12,215 bases of DNA. Origin: JBHEMT01 sp046262435 (lineage in GTDB: Bacteria; Chloroflexota; Dormibacteria; Aeolococcales; Aeolococcaceae). The translations under genes and the position numbers were made by a program. The stretch is taken from contig JBHEMT010000051.1 of NCBI GenBank assembly GCA_046262435.1, positions 1 to 12,215 of the forward strand, in the 5' to 3' direction. This document shows positions 1 to 9,463 of this stretch, piece by piece; the stretch's first letter is position 1, and every line of letters begins with the position of its first letter. Under the pieces are notes generated by a model. It worked only from the letters and a program-made list of their open reading frames with translations. It was not told where the DNA came from and ran no database searches.

Positions 1-849
1 TCGTCTCCCAGCGTCGGCGGCGGCCTGCTCCGGCCGGCCCGAGTGGGCGAGGGGCCCGGAGCTCAGCTGGCGGCGCCGGCGACCCGCCGCGACTCGGGGG
101 TTGAGGTCGCCCGGGCCTTCTCCCCCTACCTGATCATCATCATCATCTTCGTCCTCGCCACCCAGGTCGGCTTTATCAAAAAGGCGCTCGCCAAGCCAAC
201 CCACATCTTCAACTGGCCGGGACTGCACCTCTTCAACGCCAAGGGCAAGCCGAACACGCTGGAGCTCTACAAGTTCGACTGGCTGGCCGCCACCGGGACC
301 CTGCTGCTCTTCGCCGGGCTGGTCACCATGGTCGTGCTCCGGGTCAGCCCTGCCGCCGCGGTGCGCGCCTTCGTGGCCGCGCTGCGCCAGCTGGCCACCG
401 CGTTCCTGACCGTCGCCCTCGTGCTCGGTCTGGCCTACATCATGAACGCCTCTGGTGAGGTCGTCACGCTGGGCAAGTGGATGGCCGGAATCGGTGGCGC
501 CTTCGTGGTGCTCTCCCCCATCGTGGGCTGGCTGGGGGTGGCGATCACCGGCTCCGACACCTCGTCGAACGCGCTCTTCGGAGCCCTGCAGGTGGCCGCC
601 GCCAAGCAGGCCCACCTCTCGCCGCTGCTGCTCGCCAGCGCCAACAGCTCGGGCGGCGTGCTCGGCAAGATGATCTCGCCGCAGAACCTGGTCATTGGGG
701 CCAGTGCGGTCGGGCTCTCGGGCCAGGAGGGCAAGCTGCTGCGCAGCGTGCTGAAGTGGAGCATCATTTTCGTTCTGCTGATGTGCGTGCTGGTCTTCCT
801 GCAGTCGAATGTCCTCTCGGGGATGGTGCCGCCCACCAAGTTCGGGTGA
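1..849 (+). CDS. lctP: L-lactate/glycolate permease, LctP/GlcA family (C-terminal part, 5' truncated by window edge)
   Basis: This is a secondary transporter that imports lactate, and in close relatives glycolate, across the cytoplasmic membrane. The reading frame is open from base 1, so only about 282 residues of a family that is usually 530-560 are seen. A GTG at 43 is internal rather than a believable start. Hydrophobic segments are visible at PYLIIIIIFVLATQVGF, LAATGTLLLFAGLVTMVVL, LATAFLTVALVLGLAYIM, MAGIGGAFVVLSPIVGWLGV and a final span ending in VFLQ. The family hallmark blocks are present: GSDTSSNALFGALQ (about 550-590) and ANSSGGVLGKMISPQ (about 640-684), followed by VGLSGQEG. lutA starts 37 bp downstream, so uptake and oxidation are probably co-transcribed. 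Because glcDEF follow in the same cluster, the substrate could be lactate, glycolate or both; E. coli GlcA is a glycolate permease of this same family. Confidence 0.93.
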   Translation, partial: SSPSVGGGLLRPARVGEGPGAQLAAPATRRDSGVEVARAFSPYLIIIIIFVLATQVGFIKKALAKPTHIFNWPGLHLFNAKGKPNTLELYKFDWLAATGTLLLFAGLVTMVVLRVSPAAAVRAFVAALRQLATAFLTVALVLGLAYIMNASGEVVTLGKWMAGIGGAFVVLSPIVGWLGVAITGSDTSSNALFGALQVAAAKQAHLSPLLLASANSSGGVLGKMISPQNLVIGASAVGLSGQEGKLLRSVLKWSIIFVLLMCVLVFLQSNVLSGMVPPTKFG

Positions 850-886
850 GCCGCGGCCGGCTTGCGCCCGCGTCCGCTCTGCCCTG

Positions 887-1645
887 ATGGGCGGAGCGGC
901 GCGGGCTGCCCGGCCCTCGACCTCCGCGGCCCCGGTGCTCTTCCCAACCTGCCTCGTGCAGCAGCTGCGTCCCGCCCTGCTGGACACCGCGCTGCGCGTG
1001 CTGCGCCGTTTCGGACATGACCCGGTGCTGGCGCGCGGCGCCACCTGCTGCGGCCAGCCGGCCTGGAACACCGGCCTCGAGGGCGCGGCGCGGCGCGTGG
1101 CCAGGCGCACCCTGCGCGCGCTCGGCCCCTCGCAGGGACCGGTGGTGGTGCCCTCAGGTTCCTGCGCGACGATGATGCGCGAGTTCTGGCCGCAGCTCTT
1201 CGCCGGCACCGGTGATGCCGCTGCCGCCGGTGCGGTGGCGCACCGCGTGGTCGAGCTGAGCGCCTTCCTCGAACCGCAGGCGGGGGAGCTGCGCAGGAGC
1301 ACGTCGGCGGCGGAGCAACGGGTCGCATACCACGACTCGTGCCACATGCTCCGCGAGCTCGGCATCCACTCCGCCCCCCGGCGCCTGCTCGGCGCCGCGG
1401 ATGTGGAGGTGGTCGAGGTGGCCGGCGCCGAGCTCTGCTGCGGGTTTGGCGGCACCTTCGCGGTGAAGCTGCCCGAGGTGTCCACGGCGATGGCCGACGA
1501 GAAGCTCGACAGCGTCATGGCGACCGGGGTTGGCACGCTGGTGGGCTGCGACCTGTCCTGTCTGCTGCACCTGCAGGGGCGGGCGGAGCGACGCGGCCTC
1601 CACCTCAGCTCGCGTCATCTGGTGGAGGTCCTCGACGACGCCTGA
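887..1645 (+). CDS. lutA: LutA/LldE: iron-sulfur (CCG-domain) subunit of the L-lactate oxidation complex
   Basis: This is one subunit of the cytoplasmic LutABC (LldEFG) system, which oxidises L-lactate to pyruvate. The protein has 252 residues, against about 240 for the family. It carries two cysteine-rich CCG modules. The first comprises TCLVQQLRP (Cys22), TCCGQPAWNTG (Cys54-55) and GSC (Cys93). The second comprises YHDSCHMLRELG (Cys152), ELCCGFGGTFAV (Cys184-185) and CDLSC (Cys221, Cys225). These arrays bind an unusual Fe-S cluster in relatives such as heterodisulfide reductase B. I chose ATG 887 because family homology begins near residue 16; the only earlier in-frame start, ATG 809, would overlap the permease by 41 bp. 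No clear Shine-Dalgarno precedes 887, so translational coupling to the permease is likely. Family assignment is firm, and the exact start is moderately sure. Confidence 0.93.
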   Translation: MGGAARAARPSTSAAPVLFPTCLVQQLRPALLDTALRVLRRFGHDPVLARGATCCGQPAWNTGLEGAARRVARRTLRALGPSQGPVVVPSGSCATMMREFWPQLFAGTGDAAAAGAVAHRVVELSAFLEPQAGELRRSTSAAEQRVAYHDSCHMLRELGIHSAPRRLLGAADVEVVEVAGAELCCGFGGTFAVKLPEVSTAMADEKLDSVMATGVGTLVGCDLSCLLHLQGRAERRGLHLSSRHLVEVLDDA

Positions 1646-1706
1646 CGCGCCGACGTTCGCGCTGCGCGCCCAGATCGCGCTCCGTGACGACCACCTCCGC
1701 GGCGCG

Positions 1707-3049
<1,343 letters not shown>

Positions 3050-3053
<4 letters not shown>

Positions 3054-3688
3054 GCGACCGCGCCGCCTTCCTGAGCCGCCTGCGCGAGGCGGTGGCGGTG
3101 GCGGTACCGCCGCCCCGCCACCCGGTCGTTGCGACCGGCAGCGACCCGCCGCCGGTTGACTACGCGATCCCCACCGACGGCGTCGAGGCGTTCAGCTCTG
3201 CCCTCGCAGCTCTTGGTGGCACCACCCACCGCGCCGCGGACCGGCGCGCCGCGCGTGAGGTCGTGCTCGGGCTGGTGGCGGGGCGCGCTCCCCTGCTCGT
3301 CGGTGCCGAGGCCGACGTCGCCGCGCTCCGGCTGGAGGGGCTGCAGTGGCCCGGGTGCGGCATTGCCGGCGCGGCCCGGGCGGCGGTGGGGGTGGTCGGC
3401 TGCCGCGCCCTGGTGGCCGCCACCGGCAGCGTGGTCGTCGACGCCGCGGCTGCCGCCGGGCGCAGCCTCAGCCTGCTGCCCCCCGCCTGCATCGTGGTGG
3501 CTCGAGCCGCCCAGCTGGTGGCCACCCCGGGCGACGTGCTCCGCCGTCGCGACCGGCTCTGGCCCGGCGGCGTGCCCAGCCAGGTGGTGCTGATCACCGG
3601 GCCGTCGCGCAGCGCCGACATCGAGATGACTCTGACCCGAGGGGTCCACGGACCCGGCGAGTTCGCCGTGGTGGTCATCGACGGCTGA
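3050..3688 (+). CDS. lutC: LutC/LldG: LUD-domain subunit of the L-lactate oxidation complex
   Basis: This is the third, LUD-domain subunit of the LutABC system, without cysteine clusters. It has 212 residues, slightly shorter than the typical 215-240. The GTG start at 3050-3052 overlaps the lutB TGA (3051-3053) in a GTGA arrangement, a strong sign of translational coupling and one operon. The family is shown by GCRALVAATGSVVVDAA (around residue 118-134), SLSLLPPACIVVARAAQLV (139-157), ITGPSRSADIEMTL (182-195) and the C-terminal GVHGPGEFAVVVIDG (198-212). The first 45 residues are alanine/proline rich and variable, as in relatives. In many homologues a histidine sits in the segment after LLP (LP..HI.V), whereas this protein reads PPACIVV. 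Whether that matters is unknown. The identification rests on the C-terminal LUD motifs and the lutA-lutB context. Confidence 0.92.
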
Positions 3689-3700
3689 CCGGGGTTCGCG

Positions 3701-3738
3701 TTGGACATCCACAGCCCCAGGACCTAGGCTCTCCCGCG
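3701..3738 (+). promoter_or_regulatory. Putative sigma-70-type promoter giving a leaderless glcD transcript
   Basis: TTGGAC (3701-3706) is followed by an 18-bp spacer and TAGGCT (3725-3730), a -35/-10 pair close to TTGACA/TATAAT. A start site about 7-8 bases after the -10 would fall at 3737-3738, exactly on the GTG that begins glcD, so the mRNA would have no leader. Leaderless genes with this geometry are common in high-GC Gram-positive lineages. A short inverted repeat, CTCCC at 3731-3735 and GGGAG at 3740-3744, encloses the GTG. No experimental support is available. Confidence 0.5.
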
Positions 3739-5186
3739 TGGGAGGAGACGTGCTTCGGCTGCTCGCCGACGTCCTCGACCCGGACGGGCTGCTGACCGCC
3801 CCCGAGCAGCTGCGCACCTATGAATGCGACGGCCTCACCGGCCATCGGGTCATCCCCGCGGCTGTCGCCCTGCCCCGCTCCACTGAGCAGGTCTCGCGGG
3901 TGGCCGCGATCTGCCACCGCGAGGGCATTGCCTACGTGGCCCGCGGTGCGGGCACCGGGCTGAGCGGCGGCTCGCTGCCCGTCGCCGACGGGATTGTCAT
4001 CTCGCTCACCCGGATGAACGCCATCCTGGCAGTCGACCTCGACAACCAGCGGGTGGTGGTGCAGCCCGGGGTGACCAACCTGGCGGTCACCCAGGCGATC
4101 GCGCCGCGCGGCTTCTACTACGCTCCCGATCCCTCGAGCCAGCAGGTCTGCAGCATCGGCGGCAACGTCGCCGAGAACTCGGGGGGCGCGCACTGTCTGA
4201 AGTACGGCTTCACCACCAACCACGTCGTCGGCGCCACCTTCGTCTGCGCCGACGGACGGGTGGCTGAGCTGGGGGGTGCCGTGCCCGACAGCCCCGGCTA
4301 CGACCTGCTCGGCCTGGTGGTGGGCAGCGAGGGCACCCTGGGCATCGTCACCGAGGTGACGCTGCGGGTGCTGCGCACTCCCGAGAAGGTGAGCACCCTG
4401 CTCGCCGCCTTCAGCTCGATGGAGCAGGCGGGTACGGCGGTCTCGCGGATCATCGCCGCGGGGGTGACTCCCGCCGCCATCGAGATGATGGACGGGCTCA
4501 CCATCGAGGCCGCCGAGGCGGCGGTGCATGCCGGGTACCCGACGTGTAAGGCGGCACTGCTGGTCGAGCTTGACGGCCCCGCGTCCGAATGCGACTCGCT
4601 CTTCGCCGAGGTGGAGCGGCTGTGCCGCGACTGCGGCGCCACAGAGATCCGCATCGCTGCTAACCCCGCCGAACGCGCGCTGATGTGGAAGGGCCGCAAG
4701 AGCGCCTTCGCCGCGGTCGGCCGGATCAGCCCGGACTACTACGTCCAGGACGGGGTGATCCCGCGCACCAAGCTGGCCCCCGTACTCGCCCGGATCGCCG
4801 AGCTGCAGGCCGAGTACGGAGTCCGGGTGGGCAATGTCTTCCACGCCGGCGACGGCAACCTCCATCCGCTGGTGCTCTACAACGCCGCCGAACCCGGCGC
4901 CAGCGCTCGCGCCCTCGAGGTGGCCGGACGCATTCTCGATGCCTGCCTCGAGGCGGGCGGGTCGATCACTGGCGAGCATGGGGTCGGCTCGGACAAGGCA
5001 TGTCACATGACCAAGCAGTTCAGCGCCGAGGCGCTCACCGTGATGGACCGCGTTCGCGCCGCCTTCGACCCGGCGGGGGTGTGCAACCCCGGCAAGGTGC
5101 TGCCCACCCCGCGGCTCTGCGGCGAGGTGCCCGGCGTGTACCGGCGCCACCCTGTCGAACTGGCCGGCCTGGCGGAGCGCATGTGA
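3738..5186 (+). CDS. glcD: Glycolate oxidase FAD-binding subunit GlcD
   Basis: This is the flavoprotein subunit of glycolate oxidase, which converts glycolate (and often D-lactate) to glyoxylate (or pyruvate) and passes electrons through GlcE/GlcF towards the respiratory chain. It has 482 residues, against about 499 for E. coli GlcD. The N-terminal FAD-binding (PCMH-type) domain contains RGAGTGLSGG (69-78), PDPSS (130-134) and GGNVAENSGGAHC (141-153). The C-terminal FAD-oxidase domain contains HAGDGNLHP (GDGN at 371-374) and ITGEHGVGSDK (Glu413-His414), and the protein closes with FDPAGVCNPGKVLP. GTG 3738 is the best start because it sits on the predicted transcription start. GTG 3750 follows GGAGGAG but with only 2 bases of spacing. 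D-lactate dehydrogenase is a related alternative, but adjacent glcE and glcF favour glycolate oxidase. Confidence 0.94.
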   Translation: MGGDVLRLLADVLDPDGLLTAPEQLRTYECDGLTGHRVIPAAVALPRSTEQVSRVAAICHREGIAYVARGAGTGLSGGSLPVADGIVISLTRMNAILAVDLDNQRVVVQPGVTNLAVTQAIAPRGFYYAPDPSSQQVCSIGGNVAENSGGAHCLKYGFTTNHVVGATFVCADGRVAELGGAVPDSPGYDLLGLVVGSEGTLGIVTEVTLRVLRTPEKVSTLLAAFSSMEQAGTAVSRIIAAGVTPAAIEMMDGLTIEAAEAAVHAGYPTCKAALLVELDGPASECDSLFAEVERLCRDCGATEIRIAANPAERALMWKGRKSAFAAVGRISPDYYVQDGVIPRTKLAPVLARIAELQAEYGVRVGNVFHAGDGNLHPLVLYNAAEPGASARALEVAGRILDACLEAGGSITGEHGVGSDKACHMTKQFSAEALTVMDRVRAAFDPAGVCNPGKVLPTPRLCGEVPGVYRRHPVELAGLAERM

Positions 5187-5196
5187 GGTCCCGCAT

Positions 5197-6453
5197 GTGA
5201 GCACCCGGCTGGCCAGCGCCGATTTGGAGGCGGTCAAGGCGATCGTCGGCATCGAGCACGCCGCCACCGGCGCCGCCGACGACGCGGTCGGCGGCCGCCG
5301 CCCGCGCCTGGTGGTGGCTCCCGCCGACGAGGCGGAGGTCGCCGCGGTGCTCCGCGAGGCCGGTGGCCATGGCCTCGCGGTGACCGTCCGGGGGAGCGGC
5401 AGCAAGCTCTCCTGGGGAGCCGCGCCGGAGCGCTGCGACGTGGTGCTCTCCACCCGGCGGCTCAATGCCCTGGTCGAGCATGAGCCCGGCGACCTGGTCT
5501 GCGTCGCCGGAGCCGGGATGCTCCTCACCGACCTGCAGGCGCGCGTCGCCGCCGCCGACGGGTACGACCAGCGGCTGATGCTCGACCCGCCGCAGGAGGG
5601 CACCCTGGGCGGGATCGTCGCCGCCGACGCCAGCGGACCGCTGCGCACCCGCTACGGCACTGCCCGTGACCTCGTGATCGGCGCCCGCTTTGTGCTCGCC
5701 GACGGCACCGTGGGCACCAGCGGCGGCAAGGTGGTCAAGAATGTCGCCGGCTACGACATCGCCAAGCTGCTCACCGGCTCGCTGGGAACGCTGGCGGTGA
5801 TCACCCAGGTTGCGCTGCGCCTCCATCCGGTGGCTCCCACCTCGCGCACCGTGGTGATCGAGGAAGGCGCCGCCGCCCGGGTGCAGGCGCTCTGCGCGCG
5901 GATCCACCAGCTCCCGGTGGAGCCCAGCACCTTCGACATCGCCTGGCCGGAGGGCCTGGTCCTGCTGCGCATCGACAGCTCGGAGGCGGGCGCGCAGCGC
6001 CAGGCGGAGCTGGTGGCCGAGGCCACCGGGGGCCGGATTGTCAGCGGCGACGAGGCTGTCGCATTCCAGGAGCGCCTGCGCGGCCGGCCGTGGCGGACCG
6101 CAACCCGTGCGGGCCCGGCTGCGTCCGATGCCGTCGCCGCCCTGGCTGTGCCCCGCGCCCGGCTCGGCGAACTGCTCCGCGACGCCGCCGGCTATGTGGA
6201 CGACATGGTGGTCCGCGCCCCCCTGGGCACCGGTGAGGCGCGCTGTGCTGCCGAACCGGCCCGGGTGCAGGCGCTGCGTGCGCTGACGGAGCGGCTCGGT
6301 GGCCGCCTTGTCTTGCGCCGCGCCCCCACGGCGGTGCAGTCGCTGGTCTGGTCGCACCCTGACGGTGTCGCCGCCGAGCTGATGGGCTCGGTCAAGAGGG
6401 CGCTCGACCCCGGCCGGGTGCTGGCCCCCGGCTGCTTTGTGGGGGGAATCTGA
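5197..6453 (+). CDS. glcE: Glycolate oxidase FAD-binding subunit GlcE
   Basis: This is the second FAD-binding subunit of glycolate oxidase, working with GlcD and GlcF. It has 418 residues, longer than E. coli GlcE (about 350); the extra length seems spread through the C-terminal half. The FAD-binding domain is recognised by TVRGSGSKLSWG, GTLGGIVAADASGPLRTRYG, ARDLVIGARFVLADG and GGKVVKNVAGYDIAKLLTGS, the last being characteristic of GlcE. The C terminus, VKRALDPGRVLAPG, matches the family ending. GTG 5197 lies 10 bases after the glcD stop. GAGGT at 5185-5189 overlaps that stop and gives 7-base spacing, so the ribosome binding site lies inside the first copy of a local 10-bp duplication. The gene is almost certainly co-transcribed with glcD and glcF. 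Confidence 0.92.
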   Translation: MSTRLASADLEAVKAIVGIEHAATGAADDAVGGRRPRLVVAPADEAEVAAVLREAGGHGLAVTVRGSGSKLSWGAAPERCDVVLSTRRLNALVEHEPGDLVCVAGAGMLLTDLQARVAAADGYDQRLMLDPPQEGTLGGIVAADASGPLRTRYGTARDLVIGARFVLADGTVGTSGGKVVKNVAGYDIAKLLTGSLGTLAVITQVALRLHPVAPTSRTVVIEEGAAARVQALCARIHQLPVEPSTFDIAWPEGLVLLRIDSSEAGAQRQAELVAEATGGRIVSGDEAVAFQERLRGRPWRTATRAGPAASDAVAALAVPRARLGELLRDAAGYVDDMVVRAPLGTGEARCAAEPARVQALRALTERLGGRLVLRRAPTAVQSLVWSHPDGVAAELMGSVKRALDPGRVLAPGCFVGGI

Positions 6454-6454
6454 G

Positions 6455-7891
6455 GTGACCAGTGGACCGGTGACCACCGGCCCGGCGCCGCTCGAGGGCC
6501 GCCCCGAGCCGACCGCCCGCCGAGCCGCCTTCGACGAACACCACCCGCCGGCGCGCGAGCTGATCAACGACTGCGTGCACTGCGGTTTCTGCCTGCCCAC
6601 CTGCCCGACCTACCAGCTCTGGGGAGAGGAGATGGACTCGCCGCGCGGGCGCATCCTGCTGATGGATGCCGCCGAGCGCGGCGAGCTCGACCTCACCGAC
6701 CAGCTGGTCGGCCACTGGGACGCGTGCCTCGGCTGCATGGCCTGCGTGCCCGCCTGCCCGTCGGGGGTGCAGTACAACCGGCTGATCGAGCAGACCCGGC
6801 AGCAGGTGGAGCGGAGATATCGACGTTCCTGGCAGCAACGCGCGCTGCGCACGGCGATTTTCGCGATGCTGCCCTACCGCGGGCGGATGCGGGCAGCAGC
6901 AGCCCTGCTCGCCGCCTACAACGCCAGCGGCGCGCGCGGCGCGGTGCGGCGCAGTGGCGTGCTCGCCCGCCTCCCCCACCGGCTGCGCCGGCTCGACGAT
7001 CTCGCCCCTGCACTCGACCTCGCCGCGATGAGGGCCCGCACTCCCGCCCGTACCGCACCGTCGGGACCGCGCCGAGCGCGGGTGGCGATGCTCACCGGCT
7101 GCGTCCAGGACGCCTTCTACGCGGAGGTCAACGCGGCCACCGCCCGAGTCCTGGCGGCGTACGGCTGCGAGGTGCTCGCGCCCCGCGAGCAGGGCTGCTG
7201 CGGCGCCCTGGAGATCCACTCGGGTCGCGAGGCGTCGGCGCTGCACCGGGCCCGGGCGCTGATCGCCCTGCTCGAGCCGCTCGAGGTCGACATGGTGGTG
7301 GTCAACGCGGCCGGCTGCGGCTCATCGATGAAGGAGTACGCGATGCTGCTCGAGGACGACCCGGGCTGGCGCGACCGCGCCACCGCCTTTGCCACCCGGG
7401 TGCGCGACGTCTCCGAGGTGCTCGACGAGCTGGGTGCGCCGGAGGGAGTGCTGCAACCGCTGCAGCTGCGCGTCGGCTATCACGACGCCTGCCACCTCGG
7501 TCATGCGCAGGGGGTGCGCCTCCAGCCGCGCGCCCTGCTCAGCGCGATTCCCGGGGTGGAGGTGGTGCCGATCGCCGAGGGCGACATGTGCTGCGGCAGT
7601 GCGGGGATCTACAACCTGGTGCAGCCCGACGCCGCCGACGCCCTGGGCGAACGCAAGGCGGCCAACGTGCTCCGCGCCGACGTGGATGCCCTGGCCGCGG
7701 GCAACGGCGGCTGTCTGCTCCAGATCGGCGCCGCGCTCCGCCGTGCCGGGCGCCCCTTGCCGGCGTTCCATCCCGTGGAGCTGCTCGACGCCTCGCTGCG
7801 CGGGGTGGGCAGCGACGAGCTGCTGCGGCAGCGCACGCTTCGCGAGGCGGGTCCGCGCGGGTTCCTTGGAGGACGGCATGCCAGGAGCTGA
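6455..7891 (+). CDS. glcF: Glycolate oxidase iron-sulfur subunit GlcF
   Basis: This is the iron-sulfur subunit that carries electrons from the GlcDE flavins. It has 478 residues, against about 407 for E. coli GlcF. It begins with a variable 35-residue tail and then two 4Fe-4S motifs, CVHCGFCLPTCP (Cys40, 43, 46, 50) and CLGCMACVPACP (Cys91, 94, 97, 101). Two CCG modules follow: GCCGALEIHSG (Cys248-249) and, after YHDACHLGHAQG, MCCGSAGIYNL (Cys379-380). GTG 6455 is the chosen start. It is one base past the glcE stop and is preceded by a G-rich Shine-Dalgarno (GGGGGGA, 6441-6447, 7-base spacing). An in-frame TTG at 6437 would overlap glcE and lacks such a site. The 3' end overlaps aceB by 14 bases. 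The CCG half resembles LutA, so both oxidase systems share this module. Confidence 0.93.
   Translation: MTSGPVTTGPAPLEGRPEPTARRAAFDEHHPPARELINDCVHCGFCLPTCPTYQLWGEEMDSPRGRILLMDAAERGELDLTDQLVGHWDACLGCMACVPACPSGVQYNRLIEQTRQQVERRYRRSWQQRALRTAIFAMLPYRGRMRAAAALLAAYNASGARGAVRRSGVLARLPHRLRRLDDLAPALDLAAMRARTPARTAPSGPRRARVAMLTGCVQDAFYAEVNAATARVLAAYGCEVLAPREQGCCGALEIHSGREASALHRARALIALLEPLEVDMVVVNAAGCGSSMKEYAMLLEDDPGWRDRATAFATRVRDVSEVLDELGAPEGVLQPLQLRVGYHDACHLGHAQGVRLQPRALLSAIPGVEVVPIAEGDMCCGSAGIYNLVQPDAADALGERKAANVLRADVDALAAGNGGCLLQIGAALRRAGRPLPAFHPVELLDASLRGVGSDELLRQRTLREAGPRGFLGGRHARS
7868..7873 (+). promoter_or_regulatory. aceB ribosome binding site inside the glcF 3' end
   Basis: GGAGGA lies 4 bases upstream of ATG 7878 and within the last codons of glcF. 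It decides the aceB start, since the same frame stays open far upstream into glcF. The overlap implies coupled translation of glcF and aceB. Confidence 0.7.
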
Positions 7892-9461
7892 CGGAGTCGA
7901 GGTGCGCGGCCCGGAGGTGGCCCGCGCCGACGAGGTGCTCACGGCCGAGGCGTTGAGCTTCGTCGCCGGGCTGCAGCGGCAGTTCGGACGGCGGCGGACC
8001 GAGCTGCTCGAGCTGCGCCGGCTCCGCCAGGGGCGCTTGGATGCAGGCGAGCTGCCCGAGTTTCTCAGCTCCACCCGCGCCGTCCGCGACGGTGACTGGC
8101 GGGTCGCCCCCGCACCGGCCCCGCTGCGTGATCGCCGAGTGGAGATCACCGGGCCGGTGGAGCGCAAGATGATGATCAACGCGCTGAACTCCGGGGCCCG
8201 GATGTTCATGGCCGACCTCGAGGACTCCAACTCTCCGACCTGGGAGAACGTGGTGGTCGGGCAGGCCAACCTCACCGATGCCATCGAACGCCGCCTCTCC
8301 TTCACCAGCCCCGAGGGCAAGGCCTACGCGCTGCACGACCGGGTGGCCACGCTGCTGGTGCGTCCCCGCGGCTGGCACCTTGTCGACAGGCATCTTCTCG
8401 TCGACGGCGAGCCGGTGTCAGGCAGCCTGCTCGACTTCGGCCTGTACTTTTTTCACAACGCGCGCCGGCTGCTCGACCGCGGCAGCGGCCCGTACTTCTA
8501 CCTGCCCAAGCTGGAGAGCCACCTCGAGGCGCGACTCTGGAACGACGTCTTTGTCACTGCCCAGGAAACCCTGGCGATCGAGCGCGGCAGCATCCGCGCC
8601 ACCGTGCTGATCGAGACCGTGCTGGCGGCCTTCGAGATGGACGAAATCCTCCATGAGCTGCGCGAGCACTCCGCCGGACTGAACGCGGGACGCTGGGACT
8701 ACATCTTCAGCTTCATCAAGAAGTTCCAGGCACATCCGCAGTTCAGCCTGCCCGACCGCAGCCAGGTGACCATGGCGGTTCCCTTCATGCGCGCCTACAC
8801 CGAGCTGTTGGTCAAGACCTGCCACCGTCGCGGCGCCCACGCCATCGGCGGCATGGCCGCCTTCATTCCCAGCCGCCGCGATGCCGAGGTGAACCGCACC
8901 GCCATCGCGAATGTCCGCGAGGACAAGGAGCGCGAGGCCGGGGCCGGCTTCGACGGCACCTGGGTGGCCCATCCCGACCTGGTACCGGTGGCACTCGAGG
9001 TGTTTGACGCCGCGCTCGGCGACCGGCCCAATCAGCTGGAGAGGCAGCGCGACGAGGTCAGTGTCAGCGCGGCCGAGCTTCTCGATGTGCGCATCCCCGG
9101 CGCGACGATCACCGAGGCGGGGGTGCGCAACAACATCAGCGTCGGTCTTCAGTACCTCGAAGCCTGGTTGCGCGGCAACGGCGCGGTCGGCATCAACAAC
9201 CTGATGGAGGACGCCGCCACCGCGGAGATCTCCCGCTCGCAACTCTGGCAATGGGTCCAGCACGGCGCCACCCTGGACGACGGCACCCGGGTGACCGCCG
9301 AGCTGGTGCGCGAGCTGGAGGCCGACGAGGTGGAGCGGCTCGGGGGCGAGAGCGCGCCCGACCGGCGATTGGCCGATGCCCGGCGGCTCTTCGACGAGGT
9401 GGCGCTGAGCAAAGAGTTCGTAGAGTTCCTCACCCTGCCCGCGTACGACGGCCTCGACTGA
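7878..9461 (+). CDS. aceB: Malate synthase A
   Basis: This enzyme condenses glyoxylate with acetyl-CoA to form malate and CoA. Here it would consume the glyoxylate made by GlcDEF. It has 527 residues, close to E. coli AceB (533) and far from the roughly 720 of malate synthase G. The A-type signature is present at residues 262-277 (REHSAGLNAGRWDYIF). The arginine-rich active-site loop is RPRGWHL (Arg162/Arg164). MEDAATAEISR (443-453) holds Asp445, the expected catalytic base. Glu253 and Asp274 are likely magnesium ligands by family analogy. Other conserved blocks are NSGARMFMADLEDSNSPTW and GGMAAFIPSRRD. The start is fixed by a strong Shine-Dalgarno. No isocitrate lyase lies in the window, so the gene appears tied to glycolate use rather than to an adjacent glyoxylate bypass operon. 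Confidence 0.96.
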   Translation: MPGADGVEVRGPEVARADEVLTAEALSFVAGLQRQFGRRRTELLELRRLRQGRLDAGELPEFLSSTRAVRDGDWRVAPAPAPLRDRRVEITGPVERKMMINALNSGARMFMADLEDSNSPTWENVVVGQANLTDAIERRLSFTSPEGKAYALHDRVATLLVRPRGWHLVDRHLLVDGEPVSGSLLDFGLYFFHNARRLLDRGSGPYFYLPKLESHLEARLWNDVFVTAQETLAIERGSIRATVLIETVLAAFEMDEILHELREHSAGLNAGRWDYIFSFIKKFQAHPQFSLPDRSQVTMAVPFMRAYTELLVKTCHRRGAHAIGGMAAFIPSRRDAEVNRTAIANVREDKEREAGAGFDGTWVAHPDLVPVALEVFDAALGDRPNQLERQRDEVSVSAAELLDVRIPGATITEAGVRNNISVGLQYLEAWLRGNGAVGINNLMEDAATAEISRSQLWQWVQHGATLDDGTRVTAELVRELEADEVERLGGESAPDRRLADARRLFDEVALSKEFVEFLTLPAYDGLD

Positions 9462-9463
9462 AC

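Noticed and set aside
3675..5648. A 657-residue minus-strand open frame antisense to glcD and glcE
   Set aside because: Long antisense frames are expected in GC-rich coding DNA. Its translation is Arg/Ala/Gly/His rich with no domain, while the plus strand encodes clear GlcD and GlcE.
5035..6600. A 521-residue minus-strand open frame antisense to glcE
   Set aside because: Low-complexity composition and full overlap with an unambiguous glcE; a shadow frame.
7389..7877. N-terminal extension of malate synthase back to 7389
   Set aside because: The frame is open there, but it is the out-of-frame reading of glcF. The strong ribosome binding site at 7868-7873 and the family length fix the start at 7878.
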